Assembly: GCF_902729355.1 (NCBI RefSeq)
Contig: NZ_CACVCC010000001.1
Span: 93,258-157,257 of the forward strand
DNA from: Streptococcus sp. S784/96/1
Lineage (GTDB): Bacteria > Bacillota > Bacilli > Lactobacillales > Streptococcaceae
Reading direction: 5' to 3'
DNA: 64,000 nucleotides
Part shown: positions 28,282 through 36,259 of the stretch, in pieces
Numbering within the stretch: the first letter of the stretch is position 1
Layout of the letters: each line of letters opens with the position of its first letter
The notes under the pieces: generated by a model
What the model saw: only the letters and a program-made list of their open reading frames with translations
Told to the model about the DNA's origin: nothing
Databases searched by the model: none
Position numbers and translations under genes: made by a program

Positions 28282-28310
28282 GTGGCGTATAGACAAGTCG
28301 AGGAGATGTT

Positions 28311-29864
28311 ATGCGTATTCAAAAAAGTGCAATTATTCTTGCAGCAGGATTTGGTATGAGATCAATTCCAATCAATATCGATATACCAAAGGGATTGATA
28401 AAAGTTCACGGAGAACGTTTAATTGAACGCTTGATTTCTCAATTAAAAAATCAAGGCATAGATGATATTGTTATTGTGATTGGCTATATGTCAGAAAAAT
28501 ATTTATATTTAGAAGAAGAGTACAATGTTCATTTAATAGTAAATAGTGAATTTGCTGAAAAAAATAGTTTGCATTCATTATGGTTAGCAAAGGATTATAT
28601 TTCAAATTCCTACATACTTCCTTGCGATGTATGGATTAAAGATAATATTTTTGATAATACTTTAAGTGAATCTTGTTGCTATTTATCTGCTGCTGCAGAG
28701 AACTCAGATACTGGTGATACTAAAGAACAGTGGGATAATCTTTTAGGTATAGCCTATATTAATGAGAATGATAGTGAGTATTTTAGTAAAATGTTGGAAA
28801 AGTTAGAGCATATTACTGGATCTGAAAAACTTTTTTGGGAAGAAATCTTATATTGCTCTAATAAACTTAATTTAAAGAAAATTATTGATCAAAAAGCTAC
28901 TGTTATTGAAATAGATACTTTTGAGGACTTAAGAAAATTTGATTCAGAATCCCCTCAATTGAATGCAGATTCTGTCAATTATATTTGTAGTATCCTTAAT
29001 GTAGAGGTATCAGATATTTATAATATCAAAGCTATGAAAAAGGGAATGACAAATAGATCGTTCTTTTTTGAAAGTCATCATCAAAAATATATTATGCGAA
29101 TTCCAGGTGAAGGAACCGATTTGCTAATTAATAGAAAAAGTGAAGCATCAGTTTATAACACTATTGCACCATATTTGTTAAGTGATGAGCTTATTTCAAT
29201 TGATGAGAATAGTGGGTATAAAATTACAAAATTTATATCGGACACTAGAACTTGTGATCCCAAAAATAACAAAGATTTAGAGTTGTGTATCAAAAAGCTT
29301 AAATCCTTTCATCAATTGGAACTGATTGTTGATCATGAATTTGATTTATTTGATCAGATAAATTTCTATGAACAGATAAATAGCAATCAATCTGTTTATC
29401 CGAATTATGATGATGTCAAAAAAACTATCTTTAGTTTGAAATCCTTTATAGAAGATAATGTTGAACGAAAATGTCTAACTCATATTGATGCGGTGTCAGA
29501 TAATTTCTTAATATATCAAGAAGCAGAGCAATTAGTTGTAAAATTAATTGACTGGGAATATGCAGCTATGCAGGACCCACATCTTGATTTAGCGATGTTT
29601 GCGATTTATTCTTCTTATTCTAGGATAGAATTAGATAAGTTAATTAATTTGTATTTCGATAATCAATGTGAAACTAATATAAGATATAAAATATATGCTT
29701 ATGTTGCCGTAGCGGGACTACTTTGGAGTAATTGGTGCGAATATAAAAGTTCGTTAGGTGTTGAGTTTGGTGAGTATGCTGTACTCCAATTTGAATATGC
29801 AACGCTCTATTCAAAAATTGTAAAAGAATATTTAGCTTATGAAATAAAGGGGAAGGGCGGCTAA
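28311..29864 (+). CDS. Bifunctional LicC-like nucleotidyltransferase / LicA-like choline kinase
   Basis: A 517-residue fusion. Residues 1-235 are a nucleotidyltransferase (ILAAGFGMRSIP, IPKGLIKVHGE, LPCDVWIKDN) of the LicC type. Residues 245-510 are a choline/ethanolamine kinase (GMTNRSF, YIMRIPGEGT, LTHIDAVSDN as the HxDxxxxN Brenner motif, LIDWEYAAMQDPHLDLA). Pneumococcal LicC and LicA are separate proteins. A separate LicC also exists at 30814. The N-terminal half may therefore be regulatory, redundant or specific for another amino alcohol. AGGAG precedes the ATG. Confidence 0.88.
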   Translation: MRIQKSAIILAAGFGMRSIPINIDIPKGLIKVHGERLIERLISQLKNQGIDDIVIVIGYMSEKYLYLEEEYNVHLIVNSEFAEKNSLHSLWLAKDYISNSYILPCDVWIKDNIFDNTLSESCCYLSAAAENSDTGDTKEQWDNLLGIAYINENDSEYFSKMLEKLEHITGSEKLFWEEILYCSNKLNLKKIIDQKATVIEIDTFEDLRKFDSESPQLNADSVNYICSILNVEVSDIYNIKAMKKGMTNRSFFFESHHQKYIMRIPGEGTDLLINRKSEASVYNTIAPYLLSDELISIDENSGYKITKFISDTRTCDPKNNKDLELCIKKLKSFHQLELIVDHEFDLFDQINFYEQINSNQSVYPNYDDVKKTIFSLKSFIEDNVERKCLTHIDAVSDNFLIYQEAEQLVVKLIDWEYAAMQDPHLDLAMFAIYSSYSRIELDKLINLYFDNQCETNIRYKIYAYVAVAGLLWSNWCEYKSSLGVEFGEYAVLQFEYATLYSKIVKEYLAYEIKGKGG

Positions 29865-29867
29865 TAC

Positions 29868-30785
29868 ATGCAAAAGAGAGTAAAAGGAACTATTCAGGGC
29901 TTGTTATCAGGAGTTTTTTGGGGATTGGATACAAGTTTAAATGGGTATATCTTATTATTAACTCCGTTCCTACTTATGGATAAGCGGTTTATTCCGCCAA
30001 CTTTATTAATTGGTTTTTTTCATGATGCTATTTCAGCCGTGGCTTTGCTATTATACAATAAAATCAAGTTCAACTTTACCATTAAAAAATTACTTTCAAT
30101 TAGAAGTACATATTTTGTTATGCTTGCAGCAATTTTTGCTGGTCCTGTAGGGATGCAATCATACCTTATTTCTGTAAAAATGCTAGGTGCAGGAGTTTCG
30201 GCAACGTTTTCTGCTATTTATCCAGCCGTAGCTGCTTTTTTTGGGATGTTATTTTTAAAAGATAGGTTGACTAGTAAAGGATGGCTAGGGCTTAGTTTAT
30301 CAATATTAAGTGTTGCAATATTAAGTTTTTCTAATGTGGAGACTGTTAAGTTTAGTTATTTAGGATATCTATTTGCTATTCTTTGTGTTCTAGGCTGGGC
30401 TTTTGAAAGTGTTATTTGTTCATATGGGATGAATGAAGATATTCAACCCTATGAAGCATTATTTATTAGACAAATAACATCTAGTTTTGTTTATCTGATA
30501 TTGTTATTTTTGAATGGAAATTTTTTGTTTAGTCTCCAACAGATTTTTTCAGTTAATGTTTTTATATTGATATTCCTAATTGCTATTGTTGGGACAACAT
30601 CATATATGTTTTATTATAATGCAATTCATTTAATTGGTCCTGTTAGAGCAACTGGATTGAATGTTACTTACTCTATTTGGGCGGTTGTCTTTTCTATTAT
30701 ACTGTTAAATGGTACATTTGATATCAAATTGATAATTTGTGGATTAATGATTATTGTCGGTTCAATATTAGTATCAAAAGCTTAA
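29868..30785 (+). CDS. licB: LicB-like choline transporter (DMT superfamily)
   Basis: A 305-residue protein with about ten hydrophobic helices in two EamA halves (ISAVALLLYN ... YPAVAAFFGMLFLKDRL; GLNVTYSIWAVVF). It matches the LicB choline permease group: SGVFWGLDTSLNGYIL at the start and SVKMLGAGVSATFSAIYPA. It would bring in choline for the neighbouring kinase. It begins 3 bases after the fusion gene's stop, with AAGGGCGG as ribosome site. Confidence 0.88.
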   Translation: MQKRVKGTIQGLLSGVFWGLDTSLNGYILLLTPFLLMDKRFIPPTLLIGFFHDAISAVALLLYNKIKFNFTIKKLLSIRSTYFVMLAAIFAGPVGMQSYLISVKMLGAGVSATFSAIYPAVAAFFGMLFLKDRLTSKGWLGLSLSILSVAILSFSNVETVKFSYLGYLFAILCVLGWAFESVICSYGMNEDIQPYEALFIRQITSSFVYLILLFLNGNFLFSLQQIFSVNVFILIFLIAIVGTTSYMFYYNAIHLIGPVRATGLNVTYSIWAVVFSIILLNGTFDIKLIICGLMIIVGSILVSKA

Positions 30786-30813
30786 AAGTTATCACAATTA
30801 GAAGGAAGTTATT

Positions 30814-31497
30814 ATGAGAGCGATTATTCTAGCTGCTGGCATGGGGACACGGCTTAGGCCTATTACCTTGTATACACCAAAATCGTTGATTAAAGTGAAT
30901 GATGAGACTTTGATTGAAAGACAAATTAAATTTTTGAATGCAAGAGGAATTTTTGAAATATATGTTGTTACAGGGTATCTCTCAGAGCAATTTGAATTTT
31001 TAAAAGAAAAATATAGTGTTAATTTAGTGTATAATGAATACTATGACAGGTACAATAATTTTTATACAATGTATCTCGTTAAAGAATTTTTAAGCGATGC
31101 GATCGTGATTGATGCGGATAATTACTTGGTTGAAAATTTTTTAACATCAGATTTAACGACCTCAACTTATTTTAGTGAGTATAAGAAGGATTTTCAAGAT
31201 GAATGGTTGTTGCGATGTGATGATGAAGGCCATGTCATAGATATTGAAATTATTTCAGGAGAAGGACAGATTATTTCAGGTGTTTCTTATTGGAATGAAG
31301 AGGATGGAGCTCTCTTGAAATTGGCTCTTGAAACTCATTATGACAATAATGATTTTAAAGAGTTATATTGGGATAACTTAGTCATTGAAAATTTATCGTC
31401 CTTAACCATAGATTGTGTGGAATTACAACCTTGCTCTATCTTTGAAATTGATAATCATGATGATTTAGAGTTGTTACGTGAATATGTTAGTAAGTAG
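30814..31497 (+). CDS. licC: Choline-phosphate cytidylyltransferase LicC
   Basis: A 227-residue nucleotidyltransferase making CDP-choline from CTP and phosphocholine. Motifs are ILAAGMGTRLRPIT, TPKSLIKVNDETLIERQI, VTGYLSEQF, YDRYNNFYTMY (choline pocket region of LicC) and VIDADNYL (metal-binding Asp). Length and motifs agree with pneumococcal LicC. GAAGGAAG precedes the ATG. With the kinase, permease and LicD it completes the phosphocholine pathway. Confidence 0.9.
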   Translation: MRAIILAAGMGTRLRPITLYTPKSLIKVNDETLIERQIKFLNARGIFEIYVVTGYLSEQFEFLKEKYSVNLVYNEYYDRYNNFYTMYLVKEFLSDAIVIDADNYLVENFLTSDLTTSTYFSEYKKDFQDEWLLRCDDEGHVIDIEIISGEGQIISGVSYWNEEDGALLKLALETHYDNNDFKELYWDNLVIENLSSLTIDCVELQPCSIFEIDNHDDLELLREYVSK

Positions 31498-31504
31498 GAT
31501 AGCG

Positions 31505-32548
31505 ATGAAAAAAACAATATTAGTTACAGGAGCAGCGGGATTTATTGGTTCTAATCTTGTTTTAGAACTTTTAGGAGATAGCGATCAATTTAATATTATC
31601 GGTTTAGATAATCTAAATGATTATTATGATGTCAATCTGAAAGACTATAGACTTAATCGAATTAAAGAAGTTTCGCAAGTGAGTAAGTCAACATGGTTTT
31701 TTATTGAGGGGGACTTAGCTGATGGTTTTTTGATTGATTCTATTTTTGAAAAATATCGTCCAGAAATTGTAGTGAATTTAGCTGCTCAAGCAGGGGTTCG
31801 CTATTCCATTACTAATCCTGATGCCTATATCAATTCTAATATGATAGGTTTTTATAATATTCTTGAAGCCTGTCGCCGTTATCCTGTTGAGCATTTAGTT
31901 TATGCGTCAAGTTCATCTGTATATGGGTCAAATAAAAAGGTTCCATATGCGGTGGAAGACAAAGTAGATAACCCTGTTTCTCTTTATGCAGCAACTAAAA
32001 AATCTAATGAATTATTTGCACATGCGTATAGTAAATTATATGAAATTCCGACAACAGGCTTACGTTTCTTTACAGTTTATGGACCTGCTGGTCGTCCCGA
32101 TATGGCCTATTTTGGATTTACAAATAAGCTAAAAAACGGAGAAACAATTGAGATTTTCAATTATGGAAACTGTAAACGTGATTTTACTTTTGTAGACGAT
32201 ATTGTAGAAGGTGTGAAGCGTGTAATGTTTGGCGCTCCCGAAAAAGTCACTGGTGAGGATGGGTTACCAATTCCACCATACGCCATATATAATATTGGTA
32301 ATAGCCAACCTGAAAATTTGTTAGATTTTGTTACTATTTTACAAGAAGAACTTATTCGTGCAGGTGTTTTACCAGAAGATTATGATTTTGAAAGTCATAA
32401 GAAGTTAGTTCCAATGCAACCAGGGGATGTTCCAATTACATTTGCGGATACAACAGCACTGGAAGAAAAATTTGGCTTTAAACCCAATACAGATTTGCGT
32501 ACGGGCTTGAGAAAGTTTGCAGAATGGTATAAAGAATTTTATAATTAA
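31505..32548 (+). CDS. UDP-glucuronate 4-epimerase
   Basis: A 347-residue extended SDR that interconverts UDP-GlcA and UDP-GalA. Seen are TGAAGFIGSNL, LDNLNDYYDVNLK (typical of the GlcA epimerases), LAAQAGVRYSI, SSSSVYG and YAATKKSNE. The frame opens at TTG/ATG 31478 within licC, but TAGGAT and MKKTILVTGA mark ATG 31505. Together with the following ugd it would supply UDP-GalA, so galacturonic acid is a likely component. Confidence 0.93.
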   Translation: MKKTILVTGAAGFIGSNLVLELLGDSDQFNIIGLDNLNDYYDVNLKDYRLNRIKEVSQVSKSTWFFIEGDLADGFLIDSIFEKYRPEIVVNLAAQAGVRYSITNPDAYINSNMIGFYNILEACRRYPVEHLVYASSSSVYGSNKKVPYAVEDKVDNPVSLYAATKKSNELFAHAYSKLYEIPTTGLRFFTVYGPAGRPDMAYFGFTNKLKNGETIEIFNYGNCKRDFTFVDDIVEGVKRVMFGAPEKVTGEDGLPIPPYAIYNIGNSQPENLLDFVTILQEELIRAGVLPEDYDFESHKKLVPMQPGDVPITFADTTALEEKFGFKPNTDLRTGLRKFAEWYKEFYN

Positions 32549-32584
32549 ATAAACAATTTAGCTAATGAAATTTGGAGAAAGCTT

Positions 32585-33796
32585 ATGAAAATTGTAGTAG
32601 CGGGAACAGGTTATGTAGGTTTGTCATTAGCAACTTTATTGTCACAGAGTCATGAAGTTGTTGCAGTAGATATTATTCCTGAAAAGGTTGAGATGATTAA
32701 TAAACGTATTTCACCAATTCAGGATGATAAAATTGAAGAGTACTTTGCAAATAAAGAGTTAAATTTGGTTGCAACTTTGGATGCAGATGAGGCATATAGT
32801 AATGCTGATTTTGTCATTATTGCTGCACCTACAAATTACGATAGTAAGAAAAACTTCTTCGATACGTCTGCAGTGGAGGCAGTGATTGAGAAGGTCATGT
32901 CAGTTAATGAACATGCGATTATGGTTATCAAATCAACAATTCCAGTTGGTTATACTGCCCATGTTCGTGACAAATACAATACCAAGCGCATCATCTTTAG
33001 TCCAGAATTTTTACGTGAGTCAAAAGCCCTAGAAGATAATTTGCATCCTTCACGTATTATTGTTGGTACTGATCTATCTGATAAAGAGCTAACAGACAAA
33101 GCCCAATTATTTGCCGAGTTACTTAAAGAGCAATCTTTAGATGACGAAACACCAGTTTTAGTTATGGGATTTACTGAAGCTGAGGCGGTGAAACTGTTTG
33201 CGAACACCTACTTAGCTTTACGTGTTTCATATTTTAACGAACTCGATACCTATGCTGAGTCAAAAGGGTTAGATACACAACAAATTATTGATGGGGTAGG
33301 TCTTGATCCTCGTATTGGGTCACATTATAATAATCCTTCTTTTGGATATGGTGGCTATTGCCTTCCAAAAGATACAAAACAATTATTGGCCAATTACTCA
33401 GATGTTCCTCAGAATATGATGACGGCAATTGTTGAAAGTAATCGGACTCGTAAGGATTATATTGCTGATCGTGTCCTTGAGTTAGCAAACTTTGATGAAA
33501 GTAATGCTCAAGAGATAACGATTGGTGTTTATCGTCTCACTATGAAGAGTAATAGTGACAATTTCCGTCAAAGTTCTATTCAGGGTGTCATGAAGCGTAT
33601 CAAGGCAAAAGGTGTTAAAGTCATTATTTTTGAACCTAGTCTTGAGGATGGAAGCCAATTCTTTGGAAGTGATGTTGTTAATGATTTGGAAAAATTTAAA
33701 TCATTGAGTAATGCTATTATTGCTAATAGATATAGTAATGATTTAGATGATGTTTCTCAAAAAGTCTATACAAGAGATATTTTTAGAAGAGATTGA
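32585..33796 (+). CDS. ugd: UDP-glucose 6-dehydrogenase
   Basis: A 403-residue enzyme oxidising UDP-glucose to UDP-glucuronate with NAD+. The N-terminal [30 protein letters not shown] and the catalytic cysteine in [14 protein letters not shown] (C259) are present. It is close to HasB/Cap3A length. TTGGAG precedes the ATG. It is the last gene of the polysaccharide locus; the island genes that follow have their own promoters. Confidence 0.96.
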   Translation: MKIVVAGTGYVGLSLATLLSQSHEVVAVDIIPEKVEMINKRISPIQDDKIEEYFANKELNLVATLDADEAYSNADFVIIAAPTNYDSKKNFFDTSAVEAVIEKVMSVNEHAIMVIKSTIPVGYTAHVRDKYNTKRIIFSPEFLRESKALEDNLHPSRIIVGTDLSDKELTDKAQLFAELLKEQSLDDETPVLVMGFTEAEAVKLFANTYLALRVSYFNELDTYAESKGLDTQQIIDGVGLDPRIGSHYNNPSFGYGGYCLPKDTKQLLANYSDVPQNMMTAIVESNRTRKDYIADRVLELANFDESNAQEITIGVYRLTMKSNSDNFRQSSIQGVMKRIKAKGVKVIIFEPSLEDGSQFFGSDVVNDLEKFKSLSNAIIANRYSNDLDDVSQKVYTRDIFRRD

Positions 33797-33817
33797 ATGG
33801 CTTTGAGTAAGCTTATC

Positions 33818-33833
33818 TAAGTAAATTTACTTA
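33818..33833. repeat. Perfect 16-bp palindrome before the DUF6429 gene
   Basis: TAAGTAAATTTACTTA is its own reverse complement and ends one base before ATG 33834. It may be an operator or an RNA hairpin. No T-run follows, so it is not a standard terminator. Confidence 0.5.
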
Positions 33834-34124
33834 ATGGTAACTAAGATGGTTAAAAGAAGTGCAGAGCAGGCCCAGTTAGATTTGACATTAGCACTAATGT
33901 ATTTAAATCGCTTTCGAGAACGTCTCCCCAAATCATGGGGAGATGTGAAGGCACCTTATCAGTCATGGAAAGACTATGACTTTGATGTCATTAATCAACT
34001 TGATGAGGATGCTTTGATTTACCAATCATCCCACAGAGCCAAGTACATTACCTTGACTGAAGACGGTATCGCTAGAGCAAAAGCAATCTTATCTGAACTC
34101 GAAATAGAGGATTTTGATTTTTGA
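33834..34124 (+). CDS. DUF6429 family protein
   Basis: A small protein (96 residues from 33834, or 92 from ATG 33846). The pattern LTLALMYLNRF ... SWKDYDFDVINQLDEDALI ... RAKYITLTEDGIARAKAIL fits DUF6429, a small winged-helix-like domain of unknown function. No good ribosome site decides the start. A GCCTC/GAGGC hairpin follows at about 34136-34152. The domain is often found on mobile or accessory DNA, in line with its place at the edge of the island. Confidence 0.75.
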   Translation: MVTKMVKRSAEQAQLDLTLALMYLNRFRERLPKSWGDVKAPYQSWKDYDFDVINQLDEDALIYQSSHRAKYITLTEDGIARAKAILSELEIEDFDF

Positions 34125-34225
34125 AAGGCTATGCCTCGATAAGAAGAGGCAGGAAGAAATTCTCCAAATACAAAATGGCTTAGAATGACGTTTTCAAGAA
34201 ACGTTGATTTTAAGCCGTTTTTGTG

Positions 34226-34284
34226 TTGACGTTTTTTTTAAAAAAAGGTAAACTATTAACATATCGTATATAAAGTTGATAGTT
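34226..34284 (+). promoter_or_regulatory. Promoter and operator of the XRE/ImmA pair
   Basis: TTGACG at 34226-34231, a 17-base spacer, and TAAACT at 34249-34254. An inverted repeat AACTATTAAC (34251-34260) / GTTGATAGTT (34275-34284), one mismatch, covers the start site. The downstream XRE protein is the obvious candidate to bind it. Confidence 0.65.
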
Positions 34285-34294
34285 AGGAGATAAG

Positions 34295-34966
34295 ATGGGC
34301 ATTTTAAGAACTCATTTGGAAGCAGAGTGTGATCCACGATTAGCGGGTGAATTAGCCTATAGTATAAAAGAAGCCTACCGTTTTTTGTGGGAGCTAATTG
34401 ATGCTACTCCTGTATTGAAACATCCAGAAATGAGGAAAACTTATGGGCATATCAGACAGGCCTTAGTTGATGTGGCGTTGCGCTTAGTTTTAGAAGATTC
34501 CTCAATGAGAACAGATGTGCAAATGTTATCTGCTGTGAATAATAAAAAGAACGGCTATACTTATACAATGATTGAAACAAAAGGAGCAATTATTTCTCCA
34601 GTAAAAACCAGAAGTATAAAAACAATGCCAAAAAAAGCTCTTCACAGAAGTGTAGCTAGTATTAAAAATAAACAATTTGACCTTTTTACAACCCAAGAGG
34701 ATATTAATAAGGAGTATGATGTTAATAATCCACCATTTATTCTTTTGACATATGGAGGTAAAAATCATCATCTTCAGTTTGTTCAGTTAGGATTACCCAA
34801 TGTTGATACGGAGCAATGGATTGAGAAAGTAGACATTATGAATGCTCAACGGATTGTTTCTTCAATTGAGCAAGAACAAGCTACTAAAAAGAAATTAGAT
34901 TTGACTTTAACGGAGCTATCAGAAGAGCTTCTTAGGAGAGAAGTAAATGGAACAAGGAATATTTAA
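34295..34966 (+). CDS. Protein of unknown function, partner of an XRE/ImmA protein
   Basis: I do not recognise this 223-residue protein. It has no signal peptide or membrane segment. The first 80 residues look helical (LAGELAYSIKEAYRFLWEL). The middle is rich in lysine (KTRSIKTMPKKALHRS). The C-terminus is charged and possibly coiled coil (IEQEQATKKKLDLTLTEL). AGGAG precedes the ATG, and the 3' end overlaps the XRE/ImmA gene by 20 bases. That arrangement suggests a two-gene unit such as a toxin-antitoxin-like or stress-response pair in which ImmA acts on a partner. Confidence 0.75.
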   Translation: MGILRTHLEAECDPRLAGELAYSIKEAYRFLWELIDATPVLKHPEMRKTYGHIRQALVDVALRLVLEDSSMRTDVQMLSAVNNKKNGYTYTMIETKGAIISPVKTRSIKTMPKKALHRSVASIKNKQFDLFTTQEDINKEYDVNNPPFILLTYGGKNHHLQFVQLGLPNVDTEQWIEKVDIMNAQRIVSSIEQEQATKKKLDLTLTELSEELLRREVNGTRNI

Positions 34967-36077
34967 TCCCTCTAAGCTAACAAAGGCCAGAATCGCTAGA
35001 GGATTGACCAAAAAAGAATTAGCTGAACGTACTGGAATATCCAGACAAATGATTTCTAATTACGAATTAGGAAAAACGTATCCAGGGGCAAGTAAGTTGT
35101 TGACAATTGTTTCGGAGTTAGATTTTCCATACACTTACTTTACTTCTGAAACTAGAAATTTTTATGAAGGAGCCACCTTTTTTCGTAGTCAATCCGCAGC
35201 TACTAAAAGGGCAAGGGATATGCAGGCGGTCAGATTAGAATTTCAAAAGGAAATTTACGATTTGCTATCTCAATATGTTAACTTTCCTGAACTAACTCTA
35301 CCTGATATTTTGATGAAAAATATTTATGAAATTACAAATGAAGATATCGAGGAAAAAGCTAAGGAGTTAAGAAGCCTATGGGGACTAGGCAAAGACCTAC
35401 CAATTTCTAATCTGATTGAGGCTGCAGAAGTTAATGGTATTGTTGTTGTTGAATCAAATATGTCTGATGATAAATTAGATGCTGTGTCAGAATGGATTGA
35501 GGATAGACCTTTTATCATGTTGACAGATAATGGTGAATCTGCTGTACGTCGACGTTTCAATGTTGCCCACGAATTAGGCCATATTTTACTTCATGGAGAC
35601 ATTGAAAGTATTCACGACTATACCTCTCAAGAATTAAAGAATATTATTGAAAAGCAGGCGAACTATTTTGCTTCTTGCTTATTGTTACCTGAGAATGGTT
35701 TTTTAAAATCGTTGTTATCTACTAACTTAGAGTTCTATATTGAATTAAAGAAATATTGGAAGGTCTCCATTCAATCGATGATTATGAGAACTTATCAGTT
35801 GGAGTTAATCAATGACGATCAAAAATTATATTTGTTTAAGAAAATAGGTTTTAATAAATGGAAAAGGCGTGAACCTTTAGATAATGAATTAACTCCTGAA
35901 AAGCCTAATCTTTATCATAAAGTATTTGACTTAATTGTTAAAAATGATATTTTACAAAAAAATGAATTAATTTCTTACTTGTCCCTCCCTAAAGATGAGT
36001 TAGAGAAATCATTGGATATTTCGATTGATAATAAACAGTTAGTACAAAAAAGTCCTCAACTGAGGATTGTCAAATAA
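34947..36077 (+). CDS. XRE-type regulator fused to ImmA/IrrE metallopeptidase
   Basis: A 376-residue two-domain protein. Residues 8-60 form an XRE helix-turn-helix (LTKKELAERTGISRQMISNYELGKTYPG). Residues 150-255 form an ImmA/IrrE peptidase with the zinc motif HELGH (H208, E209, H212). The C-terminal 120 residues are unassigned. ImmA proteins cleave repressors on mobile elements and IrrE/DdrO acts in stress. The fused form is common in accessory regions. It overlaps the preceding unknown gene and is followed by a terminator. Confidence 0.92.
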   Translation: MEQGIFNPSKLTKARIARGLTKKELAERTGISRQMISNYELGKTYPGASKLLTIVSELDFPYTYFTSETRNFYEGATFFRSQSAATKRARDMQAVRLEFQKEIYDLLSQYVNFPELTLPDILMKNIYEITNEDIEEKAKELRSLWGLGKDLPISNLIEAAEVNGIVVVESNMSDDKLDAVSEWIEDRPFIMLTDNGESAVRRRFNVAHELGHILLHGDIESIHDYTSQELKNIIEKQANYFASCLLLPENGFLKSLLSTNLEFYIELKKYWKVSIQSMIMRTYQLELINDDQKLYLFKKIGFNKWKRREPLDNELTPEKPNLYHKVFDLIVKNDILQKNELISYLSLPKDELEKSLDISIDNKQLVQKSPQLRIVK

Positions 36078-36105
36078 GGAGTCTCAATCTTGAGGCTTCT
36101 TTTTT
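36076..36105 (+). terminator. Terminator of the XRE/ImmA unit
   Basis: AAGGAGTCTCAA (36076-36087) pairs with TTGAGGCTTCTT (36090-36101), followed by a T-run. It overlaps the stop codon. Confidence 0.8.
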
Positions 36106-36191
36106 GGGCTCTTTGCCTTTTTTCTCAACATAGTTCTTGATTGAATCGGAAAGTGATCATGAACAAAAAATGTAAAAAACTCTATTTTTGT

Positions 36192-36250
36192 TTGATTTGG
36201 TTTTGAATATGTGTTAAACTTTTTAAAAAATAGCTATTTTTTAAAAAGTT
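36192..36250 (+). promoter_or_regulatory. fic promoter with perfect 34-bp palindromic operator
   Basis: TTGATT at 36192-36197, a 17-base spacer, and TAAACT at 36215-36220. A perfect palindrome spans 36217-36250 (half-site AACTTTTTAAAAAATAG), starting inside the -10 box and ending next to the GGAGAG ribosome site. It would cover the start site as DNA, or fold as a hairpin at the mRNA 5' end. Confidence 0.75.
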
Positions 36251-36259
36251 GGAGAGATT

